The notes under the pieces: model-generated | The model's database searches: none | The model's input: only the letters and a program-made list of their open reading frames with translations | Told to the model about the DNA's origin: nothing | Assembly (NCBI RefSeq): GCF_029051645.1 | Contig: NZ_JAACFS010000032.1 | Location: 25,662 to 89,661, forward strand | Direction: 5' to 3' | DNA: 64,000 nt | Source of the DNA: Bradyrhizobium sp. CSA112 | GTDB lineage: Bacteria > Pseudomonadota > Alphaproteobacteria > Rhizobiales > Xanthobacteraceae | In this document: one piece after another, positions 16,978-25,871 of the stretch | Layout: the number at the start of each line of letters is the position of its first letter | How positions within the stretch are numbered: position 1 is the stretch's first letter | Translations under genes and position numbers: made by a program

Positions 16978-17163
16978 GCCGCCCACCCCATTACCGTTTC
17001 GTTGCCCTGCCGCTAAGCAGGATTGTGTCGCTAGGCAGCACCTGCTCACGATTTGAGCAGGCCTGACTACGCTTTGGGCGCGACGGAATGGCGCAGGAAA
17101 ATGCAATTCCCGCAAAGGGCGAAAAGGGCCGCATTCATAATCTGTTAGGGAAGGACGACGATC

Positions 17164-17180
17164 TGGCACGGCATTTGATT
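17164..17180 (+). promoter_or_regulatory. Sigma-54-type promoter candidate before glnK2
   Basis: TGGCACGGCATTTGATT matches the -24 element (TGGCACG) fully. The -12 element is TTTGA instead of TTTGC, with the required 10-bp spacing between GG and the -12 dinucleotide. It is 105 bp upstream of glnK2. Nitrogen-controlled glnK-amtB operons are usually NtrC/sigma-54 dependent. The 307-bp gap 16978-17284 also holds a 7-bp stem-loop (CCTGCTC / GAGCAGG, 17041-17061) without a T-tract. Confidence 0.5.
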
Positions 17181-17284
17181 CTATGGGTCCTGGCTGTGCC
17201 CGCGTAGTGAACATCTCCGCGTGGTGAACCTCAGTCTAGAACGCCCGGTCCGCCTGACCCGGGCCCAAGCGGGGACCAAGACCC

Positions 17285-17623
17285 ATGAAAATTGTTATGG
17301 CGATCATCAAGCCATTCAAGCTCGAAGAAGTCCGTGACGCCCTGACCGCCATTGGCGTTCATGGCCTCACGGTGACGGAAGTCAAAGGTTATGGCCGCCA
17401 GAAAGGCCACACGGAAATCTATCGTGGCGCCGAATATGCGGTGAGCTTCCTGCCCAAGATCAAGATCGAGGTCGCTGTCGCCTCCGACCAGGTCGACAAG
17501 ACCATCGACGCCATCACATCCGCTGCCAAGACCGGACAGATCGGCGACGGCAAGATCTTCGTCATCAACCTCGACCATGCGGTTCGCATCCGCACCGGCG
17601 AGGCGGATGCCGCGGCCCTCTGA
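17285..17623 (+). CDS. glnK: PII signal-transduction protein GlnK (copy 2)
   Basis: This is a second 112-residue PII protein with Tyr51 in the same T-loop (GHTEIYRGAEY) and a matching nucleotide-binding segment (TGQIGDGKIFVINLDHAVRI). Differences from copy 1 cluster at 52-80 (AVSFLPKIKIEVAVASDQVD) and after residue 98. It is followed 38 bp later by the second amtB, with the sigma-54-like site upstream, so the pair probably forms its own nitrogen-regulated transcript. Whether each GlnK prefers its own AmtB is unknown. Confidence 0.96.
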   Translation: MKIVMAIIKPFKLEEVRDALTAIGVHGLTVTEVKGYGRQKGHTEIYRGAEYAVSFLPKIKIEVAVASDQVDKTIDAITSAAKTGQIGDGKIFVINLDHAVRIRTGEADAAAL

Positions 17624-17661
17624 TTTCGCGCTCAAACCTTACCACTTAGGAGTAAACTCAA

Positions 17662-19104
17662 ATGACGTTCAAACGTCCCTATGGCGCGGGACTGGCGGCC
17701 CTCGCAGTCGGCCTGTTCGCCGCGACCGCTGCTTACGCCGAGCCAACCGTCAACAAGGGTGACAATGCCTGGATGTTAACGTCGACAGTGCTGGTGCTGT
17801 TGATGACGATCCCCGGCCTCGCTCTGTTCTACGGCGGTCTTGTCCGTTCCAAGAACATGCTCTCGGTGCTGATGCAGGTCTTCTACACCGTCTGCATCGT
17901 CGTTCTGCTCTGGGCGCTCTACGGCTACAGCCTCGCCTTCACCGGCGGTTCCGACTTCATTGGCGGCTTCTCCAAGGCCTTCCTGATGGGCGTGACCCTC
18001 GAGTCGAAAGCGGCGACCTTCAGTGTCGACGCCAACATCACCGAGCTCATCTACATCTGCTTCCAGATGACGTTCGCGGCGATCACCCCCGCCCTCATCG
18101 TCGGCGCCTTCGCCGAACGCATGAAGTTCGCGGCGGTGGCCTTGTTCGTCCCGCTCTGGGTGACGCTGATCTACCTCCCGATCGCGCATATGGTTTGGTA
18201 CTGGCCCGGACCGGACCTGATCACGGACGCGGCCAAGGCGCTCGCCGCGGCGGCTGACGGTGCGGCGAAGACCGCGGCTCAGGCCAAGCTCGACGAGATC
18301 AATGCCGATGCCGGCTGGATCTTCAAGAAGGGCGCGATCGACTTCGCCGGCGGCACCGTGGTGCACATCAACGCCGGTATTGCCGGTCTCGTCGGTGCGC
18401 TCCTGATCGGCAAGCGCGTCGGTTACGGCAAAGAGCTGATGGCTCCGCACTCGCTGACCATGACCATGATCGGCGCTTCGCTGCTCTGGGTCGGCTGGTT
18501 CGGCTTCAACGCCGGATCGAACCTCGAAGCCTCCGGCGGCGCCGCGCTCGCCATGACCAACTCCTTCGTTGCAACCGCAGCGGCGGCGATGGCCTGGATG
18601 TTCGCGGAATGGATCGTCAAGGGCCATCCCTCGGTGCTCGGCGCGTTGTCGGGCGCGGTGGCTGGCCTCGTGGCGGTCACCCCCGCGGCCGGCTATTCCG
18701 GTCCGATGGGCGCGATTGTGCTCGGTCTCGTGGTCGGCGTCGTCTGCCTGTTCTTCTGCACCGTGGTGAAGAACTCGCTCGGCTATGACGACTCGCTCGA
18801 CGTGTTTGGCGTCCACTGCGTCGGCGGCATCGTCGGCGCGCTCGGCACCGGCATCCTGGTGAATCCGGCCCTCGGCGGTACCGGCGTCATGGATTACGCC
18901 GCCGGCAAGATCGCGGACTACGACTTCGTCGCCCAGATGACCTCCCAGTTCTGGGGCGTCTGCACCACGCTGGTGTGGTCGGGCATCGGTTCGGCGATCC
19001 TCTTCAAGGTCGTCGACGTCATCGTCGGCCTGCGCGTCAACGTCGAGACCGAGCGTGAAGGCCTCGACGTCACCGAGCACACCGAGCGCGCTTACAACAT
19101 GTAG
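17662..19104 (+). CDS. amtB: Ammonium transporter AmtB (copy 2) with Ala-rich insert
   Basis: This 480-residue transporter has a cleavable-type N-terminus (GLAALAVGLFAATAAYA), the start motif KGDNAWMLTSTVLVLLMTIP and twin-histidine segments DFAGGTVVHINAGIAGLVG and DVFGVHCVGGIVGALG. Compared with copy 1 it carries about 45 extra residues between HMVWYWPGP and WIFKKGAIDFAGG. The insert is rich in Ala, Lys and Asp (AAKALAAAADGAAKTAAQAK) and should face the periplasm. A GGAG ribosome-binding site precedes ATG 17662. The operon ends at a strong terminator 82 bp downstream. Confidence 0.95.
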   Translation: MTFKRPYGAGLAALAVGLFAATAAYAEPTVNKGDNAWMLTSTVLVLLMTIPGLALFYGGLVRSKNMLSVLMQVFYTVCIVVLLWALYGYSLAFTGGSDFIGGFSKAFLMGVTLESKAATFSVDANITELIYICFQMTFAAITPALIVGAFAERMKFAAVALFVPLWVTLIYLPIAHMVWYWPGPDLITDAAKALAAAADGAAKTAAQAKLDEINADAGWIFKKGAIDFAGGTVVHINAGIAGLVGALLIGKRVGYGKELMAPHSLTMTMIGASLLWVGWFGFNAGSNLEASGGAALAMTNSFVATAAAAMAWMFAEWIVKGHPSVLGALSGAVAGLVAVTPAAGYSGPMGAIVLGLVVGVVCLFFCTVVKNSLGYDDSLDVFGVHCVGGIVGALGTGILVNPALGGTGVMDYAAGKIADYDFVAQMTSQFWGVCTTLVWSGIGSAILFKVVDVIVGLRVNVETEREGLDVTEHTERAYNM

Positions 19105-19185
19105 TTCTCCCGGGGTGCGATCCGTCGAGGGTCGCATCCATAACTCCGGTTCGGGGCACATACCCGGCAATGCCCTGACCGTTGA

Positions 19186-19221
19186 GGGGCTCCAGCGCAA
19201 GCTGGAGCCCCTTTCTTTTTT
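19186..19221 (+). terminator. Rho-independent terminator of the glnK2-amtB2 operon
   Basis: A perfect 11-bp stem (GGGGCTCCAGC / GCTGGAGCCCC) with a GCAA tetraloop is followed by TTTCTTTTTT. It lies 82 bp after the amtB2 stop and before the convergent AbrB-type gene. Confidence 0.95.
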
Positions 19222-19295
19222 CTGAAACGGATTTGCCGAACCCGGGCCGGAACTAGGTACGTTCGTCGCTTTCCGGCGTGATCGAGCGTCACGGA

Positions 19296-19526
19296 CTAAT
19301 CCCCGCGCGTGATCGCCATGATTTCATCCGTGGAGGGACCGGGTCCCGCTATGCCGACCAGCTTGGCTAGGCGACTGGGTTCCCTCGTCGCTTCGACTTT
19401 CTCGATCACGATGCTGCCGTCGATGGCACGCCGGAACTCGACCTGGCTTCCCGGAGCGATCCCGAGGTGCTCGCGCACGGGCTTTGGAATCGTCACTTGG
19501 CCCTTACTTGTGACTGTCGTTGCCAT
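19296..19526 (-). CDS. AbrB/MazE-type antitoxin-like DNA-binding protein (orphan)
   Basis: This 76-residue protein begins with the swapped-hairpin AbrB domain (TSKGQVTIPKPVREHLGIAP then GSQVEFRR). The C-terminal tail, LAKLVGIAGPGPSTDEIMAI, is typical of VapB/MazE antitoxins that bind a PIN-domain toxin. No toxin frame follows: the next sequence on its strand is the amtB2 terminator region. It is therefore an orphan, either a relic of a toxin-antitoxin pair or a free-standing regulator. Confidence 0.88.
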   Translation of the reverse strand: MATTVTSKGQVTIPKPVREHLGIAPGSQVEFRRAIDGSIVIEKVEATREPSRLAKLVGIAGPGPSTDEIMAITRGD

Positions 19527-19699
19527 GGCAGCCCTCAGCAGCGGTAATGCCGACCGTAGATATGGTAATACCGCGCAAATTGTACGGGTCGGCCGATGGT
19601 TAATCGCGTCTTAACCTCGCCGTATCTATGGTGGTTTGATGTGTTTCCGGTCATCGGGTAAGTCCCCCGACCCCTATTGAGAGTGCTGGCGTTTCAGAC

Positions 19700-20923
19700 A
19701 TGGCAATGACTGCCTCTTCCGGCGTGGCGCAGGGCGTCGGCAGCATATCTGCCGGTCAGGCCGAGCGTTCGCCTTTTTTGCGGACCACCGAGTTGCTGGC
19801 GCCGTACCAACCGGCCAAGCCATTGATTACGCTGTCATTAGGCGAGCCGCAGCACCCGGTCCCCGATTTTGTCGGGCCGGTCCTGGCGAGGCACATTGCT
19901 GAGTTCGGCCGCTATCCCCTCGCCAAGGGTATCGAGCCGTTCCGGCGCGCCGCTGCAAGCTGGCTGACCACCCGGTTCGACCTGCCCCGGCCGATCGATC
20001 CCGAGAGCGAAATCCTGGTGCTGAACGGCAGCCGCGAAGGGCTGTTCTTTGCCGCGATCACGGCCGCCCGTTATGTCGGCCCGCGCAAGGGCAAGCCCGC
20101 GATCCTGATGCCCAACCCGTTTTATCCGGCCTACGGCGCGGGCGCCCGCGCTGCCGGTTGCGAACTGATCTACCTGCCGACCACGCTCGCCAACGGATTC
20201 TTGCCGGATCTCGATGCGCTCGACGAAGCAACGCTGGCCAGAACCGTGGCGATGTTCATTGCCTCGCCGGCCAACCCGCAAGGCGCCGTCGCCTCGCGCG
20301 ATTACTTCACGCGGCTGAAGAAACTCGCCGACCGCCATGGCTTCATGATCCTGAGCGACGAGTGCTATTCGGAAATCTACACCAGGCACGCGCCGGGCAG
20401 CGCGCTCGAATGTGCCGGGCCCGACTTCACCAACGTCGTTGCATTCCAGTCGCTGTCGAAGCGCTCGAACCTGCCCGGCATGCGCGTCGGCTTTGCCGCC
20501 GGCGACCGAAAGTTTCTCGCGGCCTTTCACGAATTGCGCAATGTCGCAGCACCCCAGGTGCCGATGCCGCTGCAGCACGTCGCCGTCGCTGCCTATAGCG
20601 ACGAGGCGCATGTCGAAGAAAACCGCAGGCTTTACCGCATCAAATTCGACCTCGCCGACCAGATTCTCGGCAGCCGCTACGGCTATGCGCGGCCCGCCGG
20701 CGGCTTCTGCGTCTGGCTCGACGTATCCGGGCGCGGCGGCGACGAGGCGGCGGCGATTAAACTCTATCGGGATGCGGGCGTCCGCGTGATTCCCGGAAGT
20801 TATCTGTCGCGGCCGCAGAACGACGGTTTCAATCCCGGCGCAGGCTACATCCGTCTCGCGCTGGTTTCAGACAGTGAATCAACGGCCGAGGCATTGCACC
20901 GGCTGGTCGAAATTCTGGATTAA
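19700..20923 (+). CDS. Class I/II PLP-dependent aminotransferase (DapC-like)
   Basis: This 407-residue fold-type I aminotransferase contains ILVLNGSREGLFFAAITAAR (cofactor phosphate region), FIASPANPQGAVASRDYF (substrate/cofactor Asn), ILSDECYSEIY (Asp contacting the pyridine nitrogen) and QSLSKRSNLPGMRVGFAAGD, where the Lys of SLSKRSN binds PLP. Homologues in this group are often called succinyldiaminopimelate aminotransferase (DapC), which would place it in lysine and peptidoglycan precursor synthesis. It is 12 bp upstream of ftsK in the same direction and probably co-transcribed. The exact substrate is inferred from the family only. Confidence 0.88.
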   Translation: MAMTASSGVAQGVGSISAGQAERSPFLRTTELLAPYQPAKPLITLSLGEPQHPVPDFVGPVLARHIAEFGRYPLAKGIEPFRRAAASWLTTRFDLPRPIDPESEILVLNGSREGLFFAAITAARYVGPRKGKPAILMPNPFYPAYGAGARAAGCELIYLPTTLANGFLPDLDALDEATLARTVAMFIASPANPQGAVASRDYFTRLKKLADRHGFMILSDECYSEIYTRHAPGSALECAGPDFTNVVAFQSLSKRSNLPGMRVGFAAGDRKFLAAFHELRNVAAPQVPMPLQHVAVAAYSDEAHVEENRRLYRIKFDLADQILGSRYGYARPAGGFCVWLDVSGRGGDEAAAIKLYRDAGVRVIPGSYLSRPQNDGFNPGAGYIRLALVSDSESTAEALHRLVEILD

Positions 20924-20935
20924 TCGCAGGGCCCC

Positions 20936-23377
20936 ATGAGCATGCCAGCGATCGAACGTGTTATTCCCCTGGTCGGACATCTGCCGGTCTCGATTCGAGA
21001 CGCGCTGGCGCGACGCCTGCGCGAGCTTGCCGGCTTGAGCTTAATCGCGCTGTCCGGCGTCGCGGCGGCGGCGTTGATGACGTGGTCGGTGCAGGACCCG
21101 AGCCTGAGCCACGCGACGTCGCGTCCGATCCGCAACGTTCTCGGCTACCCCGGCGCGATCGGCGCCGATCTCTTGATGCAGATTCTCGGCCTCGGCGCGA
21201 TCATGCTGATCCTCCCGGTCGCGGTGTGGGGCTGGCGCATGCTGACCCATCGCACCTTCGACCGCGAGGCGCTGCGCCTTGGATGCTGGATTCTCTGCAC
21301 GGTGATCGCGGCAGGTTTTGCAAGCTGCTGGCCGCATGGCGGAGGTTGGGCGCTGCCGACCGGCCTTGGCGGCGTCGTCGGTGACGCGCTGGTGCGCGCG
21401 CCCGCCGTGGTATTCGGTCCGGCCGGCTTCACCTATCGTCTGGTGCTCGGCATCATTTTGTTCGCGGCGATGTGCGCGGCCTTTCTGTTTGCCAGCGGCT
21501 GGGGCTCGCGCGCGCGGGATGAAGAGCTGACGCCGATCGAGGACGATGACGCGCCCTTCGTGGAAGAAGGGGATCGCAGTTCGGTGTCGCTCGGATGGGT
21601 GTACCACGCCCTGATGAGCGCAAAGGCGCGGCTCGGATGGCTGTTGAGCGCGGCCTACCGCTCGCTTGTGTCGAGTTCGCCGCCGCCTCGCACGGCCTCG
21701 TTCGAACGCCAGGAACCGAGCCTCAGCGGCCGCGCCGCACCGGCACCGTGCCCGCAGGAAGATGAATTCGAGGACGAGGAAGAAGAGGAAGAAGAGGAAG
21801 TCCCGGCCGCCCGCGCTCCGCGCAAGAAGGCCGCGCCGCGCGCACCGGCGCGCAAGTCCGAGAAGTTCGAACTGCCTTCGGTCTCGATGCTGACGGCGCC
21901 CAAGGCGTCTGACCGGCAGCCGCTCAGCAAGGCGGAGCTGGAGGCCAATTCGCGCGCGCTGGAAGGTGTGCTCGGCGATTTCGGCGTCCGCGGCGAGATC
22001 GTCAAGGCCAATCCGGGCCCGGTCGTGACGCTGTACGAACTCGAACCGGCGCCCGGCATCAAATCCTCGCGCGTCATCGGCCTTGCCGACGATATCGCCC
22101 GCTCGATGAGCGCGCTTTCCGCCCGCGTCGCCGTGGTCGCCGGCCGCAACGCCATCGGCATCGAGCTGCCGAATGCGCATCGCGAAAAGGTTTACCTGCG
22201 CGAGCTGTTGACCACAAAGGACAGCAACGAGTCGACGGTGAAGTTGCCGCTCTGCCTCGGAAAAAACATCGGCGGCGAATCCATCATCATCGATCTGGCG
22301 CGCACCCCGCACATGCTAATCGCCGGCACCACCGGCTCCGGCAAATCGGTCGCCATCAACACCATGATCCTCAGCCTGGTCTATCGCCTGCGGCCGGATC
22401 AGTGCCGCCTGATCATGGTCGATCCCAAGATGCTCGAACTCTCCGTCTATGACGGTATCCCGCATCTGTTGACGCCGGTCGTGACCGATCCGAAGAAGGC
22501 GGTGGTCGCGCTGAAATGGGCCGTGCGCGAGATGGAAGAGCGCTACAAGAAGATGTCCAAGCTCGGTGTGCGCAACATCGACGGCTACAACCAGCGCCTC
22601 GTCGAAGCCAAGGGCAAGGGCGAGGAGCTGACGCGCACGGTGCATACCGGCTTCGACAAGGAAACCGGCAAGGCGATCTACGAGGAAGAAAAGCTCGACC
22701 TCGAACCGCTGCCCTATATCGTCATCATCGTCGACGAAATGGCCGACCTGATGATGGTCGCCGGCAAGGACATCGAAGGCGCAGTGCAGCGCCTGGCACA
22801 GATGGCGCGCGCCGCGGGTCTCCACGTGATCCTCGCCACGCAGCGTCCGTCGGTCGACGTCATCACCGGCACCATCAAGGCGAACTTCCCGACCCGCATC
22901 GCATTCCAGGTCACTTCGAAAATCGACAGCCGCACCATTCTCGGCGAGATGGGCGCCGAGCAACTGCTCGGCCAGGGCGACATGCTTTATATGGCCGGCG
23001 GCGGCCGCATCAGCCGCGTGCACGGTCCGTTCGCCTCCGACGAGGAAGTCGAGAAGGTCGTGCGTCATCTCAAGACGCAGGGCCAGCCGGAATATCTGGA
23101 AGCGGTCACCGCGGAAGAGCCGAGCGAAGAAGACGGCGCGGTGTTCGATTCCACCGGTATGGGGGGCGATGGTGGCGGCGACCTGTTCGCGCAGGCGGTT
23201 GCGATCGTCAAGCGCGACCGCAAGGCCTCGACATCCTACATTCAACGCCGGCTGCAAATCGGCTATAACCGCGCCGCGTCGTTGATGGAGCGGATGGAAC
23301 TCGAAGGCATCGTTGGACAGGCGAATCACGCCGGTAAACGCGAAATTCTGGTCGAAGAGGAAGAAGGCGGGTTCTAG
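20936..23377 (+). CDS. ftsK: DNA translocase FtsK
   Basis: The protein has 813 residues. The N-terminal 180 residues contain four membrane helices that anchor it at the division septum. A linker follows with a run of Glu/Asp (DEFEDEEEEEEEEVPAARAP, about 275-295) and Lys/Ala-rich sequence. The motor domain has Walker A GTTGSGKSVAINTM near 463 and Walker B YIVIIVDEMADLMMV near 595. The C-terminal winged-helix gamma domain (STSYIQRRLQIGYNRAASLM) recognises KOPS sequences. FtsK pumps chromosome DNA towards dif during division. The ATG at 20936 lies 12 bp after the aminotransferase stop. Confidence 0.97.
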   Translation: MSMPAIERVIPLVGHLPVSIRDALARRLRELAGLSLIALSGVAAAALMTWSVQDPSLSHATSRPIRNVLGYPGAIGADLLMQILGLGAIMLILPVAVWGWRMLTHRTFDREALRLGCWILCTVIAAGFASCWPHGGGWALPTGLGGVVGDALVRAPAVVFGPAGFTYRLVLGIILFAAMCAAFLFASGWGSRARDEELTPIEDDDAPFVEEGDRSSVSLGWVYHALMSAKARLGWLLSAAYRSLVSSSPPPRTASFERQEPSLSGRAAPAPCPQEDEFEDEEEEEEEEVPAARAPRKKAAPRAPARKSEKFELPSVSMLTAPKASDRQPLSKAELEANSRALEGVLGDFGVRGEIVKANPGPVVTLYELEPAPGIKSSRVIGLADDIARSMSALSARVAVVAGRNAIGIELPNAHREKVYLRELLTTKDSNESTVKLPLCLGKNIGGESIIIDLARTPHMLIAGTTGSGKSVAINTMILSLVYRLRPDQCRLIMVDPKMLELSVYDGIPHLLTPVVTDPKKAVVALKWAVREMEERYKKMSKLGVRNIDGYNQRLVEAKGKGEELTRTVHTGFDKETGKAIYEEEKLDLEPLPYIVIIVDEMADLMMVAGKDIEGAVQRLAQMARAAGLHVILATQRPSVDVITGTIKANFPTRIAFQVTSKIDSRTILGEMGAEQLLGQGDMLYMAGGGRISRVHGPFASDEEVEKVVRHLKTQGQPEYLEAVTAEEPSEEDGAVFDSTGMGGDGGGDLFAQAVAIVKRDRKASTSYIQRRLQIGYNRAASLMERMELEGIVGQANHAGKREILVEEEEGGF

Positions 23378-23384
23378 GGTGCCA

Positions 23385-23412
23385 GCGCCGAACGGGATTC
23401 GGCGCAACTATT
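23385..23412 (+). terminator. Possible terminator after ftsK
   Basis: An 8-bp stem GCGCCGAA / TTCGGCGC (23385-23405) with a 5-nt loop is followed by AACTATTTT. It begins 8 bp after the ftsK stop. The T-tract is short, so activity is uncertain. Confidence 0.45.
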
Positions 23413-23502
23413 TTCACGGAAAAACGATACCTCCTAGGCTCGAAAGCACGATAAAATGGCCTGCAGCGGGATACCTCGTCGAATAGAGATCCGAAATATC
23501 TG

Positions 23503-24312
23503 ATGACACAACAAAACACCCATCGCGGGCTGCGCTCAGGACTGGCTCTTTTGATCGCCACCTCCATCGCGGGCTTCGCGACGCCGGCTCTCTCGCAGAC
23601 AGTTCCGGTTCCGAAGCCCGCGCCCAAGACCCGCGACGGCAACGTGCAGATGAGCGCGCAGGAAAAAAAGGGACCGACGACCACCGGCGCCACTCAGGCG
23701 CCGCCGAACCCGGTGATTCCCGACCCGCGCCGCAACGTCCCGGCCAACGTTTTTGCAACCTTCGATGCCAACCAGAAGGCACAGGCTGCCCGGGTGAGCT
23801 CCTATCTGTCCTCGCTGCAAACGTTGGTCGGAAATTTCGTCCAGGTCGGGCCCGACGGCAGCAAGACCAAGGGAGATTTCTACATCCAGAAGCCGGGCAA
23901 GGTGCGTTTCGAATATGAGGAGCCGAGCCCGATCGCGATTATCGCCGATGGCTCGTCGCTGGCCGTGCGCGATACGAAGCTTGCGACCCAGGACATCTAT
24001 CCGCTGTCGCAGACACCGCTGCGCTTCCTGCTGTCAGACCGGATCGATCTGCTGAAGGATACCAATGTCGTCAGCGTCACGGCCGATGACGTCTACATCA
24101 GCGTCACCATCGAGGAGAAGCAGGCCCTGATCGGCACCAGCCGGTTGATGCTGATGGTCGGCACCAAGGACGGCCAGCTCAAGCAATGGACCGTGACCGA
24201 CCCGCAGGGTTACGACACCACGGTTGCGGTCTACAATCTGGACTCGTCCAAGAAGGTCGACCCAGCCCTGTTCAAGATCGACTTCACCAACTATTTTACT
24301 CCAGCGAACTGA
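23503..24312 (+). CDS. lolA: Outer-membrane lipoprotein carrier LolA family protein
   Basis: This 269-residue periplasmic protein has a signal peptide (SGLALLIATSIAGFATPALS). A Pro-rich unstructured stretch of about 60 residues follows, longer than in E. coli LolA. The LolA beta-barrel domain contains SYLSSLQTLVGNFVQVGPDG, GDFYIQKPGKVRFEYEEPSP, SQTPLRFLLSDRIDLLKDTN and a tail ending DPALFKIDFTNYF. LolA ferries lipoproteins from the inner to the outer membrane. The ftsK-lolA-xth order is a conserved alphaproteobacterial arrangement. Confidence 0.92.
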   Translation: MTQQNTHRGLRSGLALLIATSIAGFATPALSQTVPVPKPAPKTRDGNVQMSAQEKKGPTTTGATQAPPNPVIPDPRRNVPANVFATFDANQKAQAARVSSYLSSLQTLVGNFVQVGPDGSKTKGDFYIQKPGKVRFEYEEPSPIAIIADGSSLAVRDTKLATQDIYPLSQTPLRFLLSDRIDLLKDTNVVSVTADDVYISVTIEEKQALIGTSRLMLMVGTKDGQLKQWTVTDPQGYDTTVAVYNLDSSKKVDPALFKIDFTNYFTPAN

Positions 24313-24387
24313 ACGGCGCGCTTTCTTCCATTCTTTCTGTGGAGAGAACGGAATCCGCGCCGGGAACCGTGGTAATACACGGCCTTC

Positions 24388-25203
24388 ATGCGTTTTTCCC
24401 TGACAACGTGGAATATCAATTCGGTGCGCCTGCGCATCGACATCGTCGCCAAATTCCTCAAATCGGCGCGGCCGGACGTGCTGTGCCTGCAGGAAACCAA
24501 ATGCATCGACGACGCTTTCCCGCTGAAGCGCTTCAAGCGTCTCGGCTATGAGCATATCGCGCTGAACGGGCAGAAGGGCTACCACGGCGTCGCCATCGTC
24601 TCGAAACTTCCGTTCGACGCGACCGATATCAGGACCTTCTGCGACAAGATCGATTCGCGTCACATCTCGGTGGCGTTCGGCGAGAAGGCGCAGCTAGCGA
24701 AGCCGGTAGTGCTGCACAATTTTTATGTTCCGGCCGGCGGCGACATTCCCGATCCGGTGCTCAATCCGAAATTCGATCACAAGCTGAAATTTCTCGACGA
24801 GATGAAGGCGTGCGAGCCGCTGCATCCGCGCGGCGACGACCGGCATATCCTGGTCGGCGACCTCAACGTCGCACCACATGAGAACGACGTGTGGTCGCAC
24901 AAACAGCTTTTGAAGGTCGTTTCGCATACGCCGATCGAATGCGAGAAGCTGCTCGCAGCACAGGCCCATGGCGAATGGTTCGACGTCGCGCGCGAGCGGA
25001 TTCCGCTTTCGGAAAAGGTCTATACGTGGTGGAGCTACCGCGCCGCCGACTGGACGGTGGGCGACCGAGGCCGGCGGCTCGATCACATCTGGGTCTCGCG
25101 CGCGCTCAAAGACGGCGTCACCGATTTCAGCATCACCCGCGACGCCCGCGGCTGGCAGCGCCCGTCCGACCACGTGCCTGTGACGGTAACGCTGGAAGTG
25201 TAG
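24388..25203 (+). CDS. xth: Exodeoxyribonuclease III
   Basis: This 271-residue AP endonuclease/exonuclease of the Xth family starts MRFSLTTWNINSVRLR. Metal- and substrate-binding motifs are DVLCLQETKCID, GYHGVAIVSKLPF, HILVGDLNVAPHENDVW and WWSYRAADWTVGDRGRRLDH, and the final catalytic pair lies in RPSDHVPVTVTLEV. It removes abasic sites and 3'-blocking groups in base-excision repair. The start is 75 bp after the lolA stop in the same direction. Confidence 0.95.
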   Translation: MRFSLTTWNINSVRLRIDIVAKFLKSARPDVLCLQETKCIDDAFPLKRFKRLGYEHIALNGQKGYHGVAIVSKLPFDATDIRTFCDKIDSRHISVAFGEKAQLAKPVVLHNFYVPAGGDIPDPVLNPKFDHKLKFLDEMKACEPLHPRGDDRHILVGDLNVAPHENDVWSHKQLLKVVSHTPIECEKLLAAQAHGEWFDVARERIPLSEKVYTWWSYRAADWTVGDRGRRLDHIWVSRALKDGVTDFSITRDARGWQRPSDHVPVTVTLEV

Positions 25204-25210
25204 TTTCGTT

Positions 25211-25351
25211 GTCGTCGTCCCTGCGAACGCAGGGACCCATAACCACAGGACCCTATGGTAACAAAAGCCGTCAGCGACTGTGCCCAAAGACAGGCCACGG
25301 CGTATGGGTCCCGGATCGCGCTCGCTCCGCTCGCTTGTCCGGGACGACGAC
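25211..25351. repeat. Intergenic palindrome, family A (copy 2)
   Basis: The left end TCGTCCCTGCGAACGCAGGG matches copies 1 and 3. The right end is a variant, GTATGGGTCCCGGATCGCGC and then a short CTCGCTCCGCTCGC hairpin before GTCCGGGACGAC. It lies between the convergent xth and cyclic-nucleotide-binding genes. Confidence 0.82.
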
Positions 25352-25379
25352 GGATAGACGGGATGACGGATAGATAAGT

Positions 25380-25820
25380 TCAGATATTCAGCTTGGCGCC
25401 GGCTATCAAAATATCGCTGGTGAGCTGGCTGGTGCGGGTCGCGAGCTCGTCGCGCAGACGGCGCGCCGCGGCAGGATCGCTTTCGAGCACGCGTTGAAAC
25501 AGGCTGCGCGCCACCCGGATCACCGAGGAATGATCAAGCGCGACCGCGCTGGACGGCCGTTTCATCGCGACGATCAGCGCCAATTCGCCGATCAGGGCGC
25601 CGGGACCAGCAACGACTTCGGCGCCGCCGTCCTCGACGCGGATCGAACCGCGCTGAACGATATAGCCCGCATCCGCCTCGTCGCCGGCATTGAACAGATA
25701 GTCGCCAGGTGAGAAATCGCGCTGCTCCGAACCGATCGCCAGCATGCGTAGAGCCGTCGTTCCCAACAGGCGTAGTGTGGGGACCCGCTCGAGCAGGGCT
25801 ACATCATCTTCGATCGACAT
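25380..25820 (-). CDS. Cyclic nucleotide-binding domain protein
   Basis: This 146-residue protein consists of a single cNMP-binding domain: LLERVPTLRLLGTTALRMLA, then FSPGDYLFNAGDEADAGYIV, GSIRVEDGG, and the phosphate-binding cassette GPGALIGELALIVAMKRPSS. It has no C-terminal helix-turn-helix, so it is not a full CRP. The cassette has GELALIVAMKRPSS where CRP has GELGL...RSA. It may be a small sensor or an adaptor. It follows the response regulator gene on the same strand after 51 bp, so joint transcription is possible. Confidence 0.85.
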   Translation of the reverse strand: MSIEDDVALLERVPTLRLLGTTALRMLAIGSEQRDFSPGDYLFNAGDEADAGYIVQRGSIRVEDGGAEVVAGPGALIGELALIVAMKRPSSAVALDHSSVIRVARSLFQRVLESDPAAARRLRDELATRTSQLTSDILIAGAKLNI

Positions 25821-25871
25821 GGACCGTTGACCGGGATGCGCGAAAATTACGAATCGTGGCTGCGAATCGTA

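Noticed and set aside
17041..17061. Terminator after amtB1
   Set aside because: The 7-bp stem CCTGCTC / GAGCAGG is clear but no T-tract follows, so intrinsic termination is unlikely.
17776..19200. Long minus-strand open frame (474 codons)
   Set aside because: Complement of amtB2; the product is His/Asp/Arg-rich with no hydrophobic segment or domain.
21041..23407. Two long minus-strand open frames
   Set aside because: Both are antisense to ftsK, which is complete with all domains.
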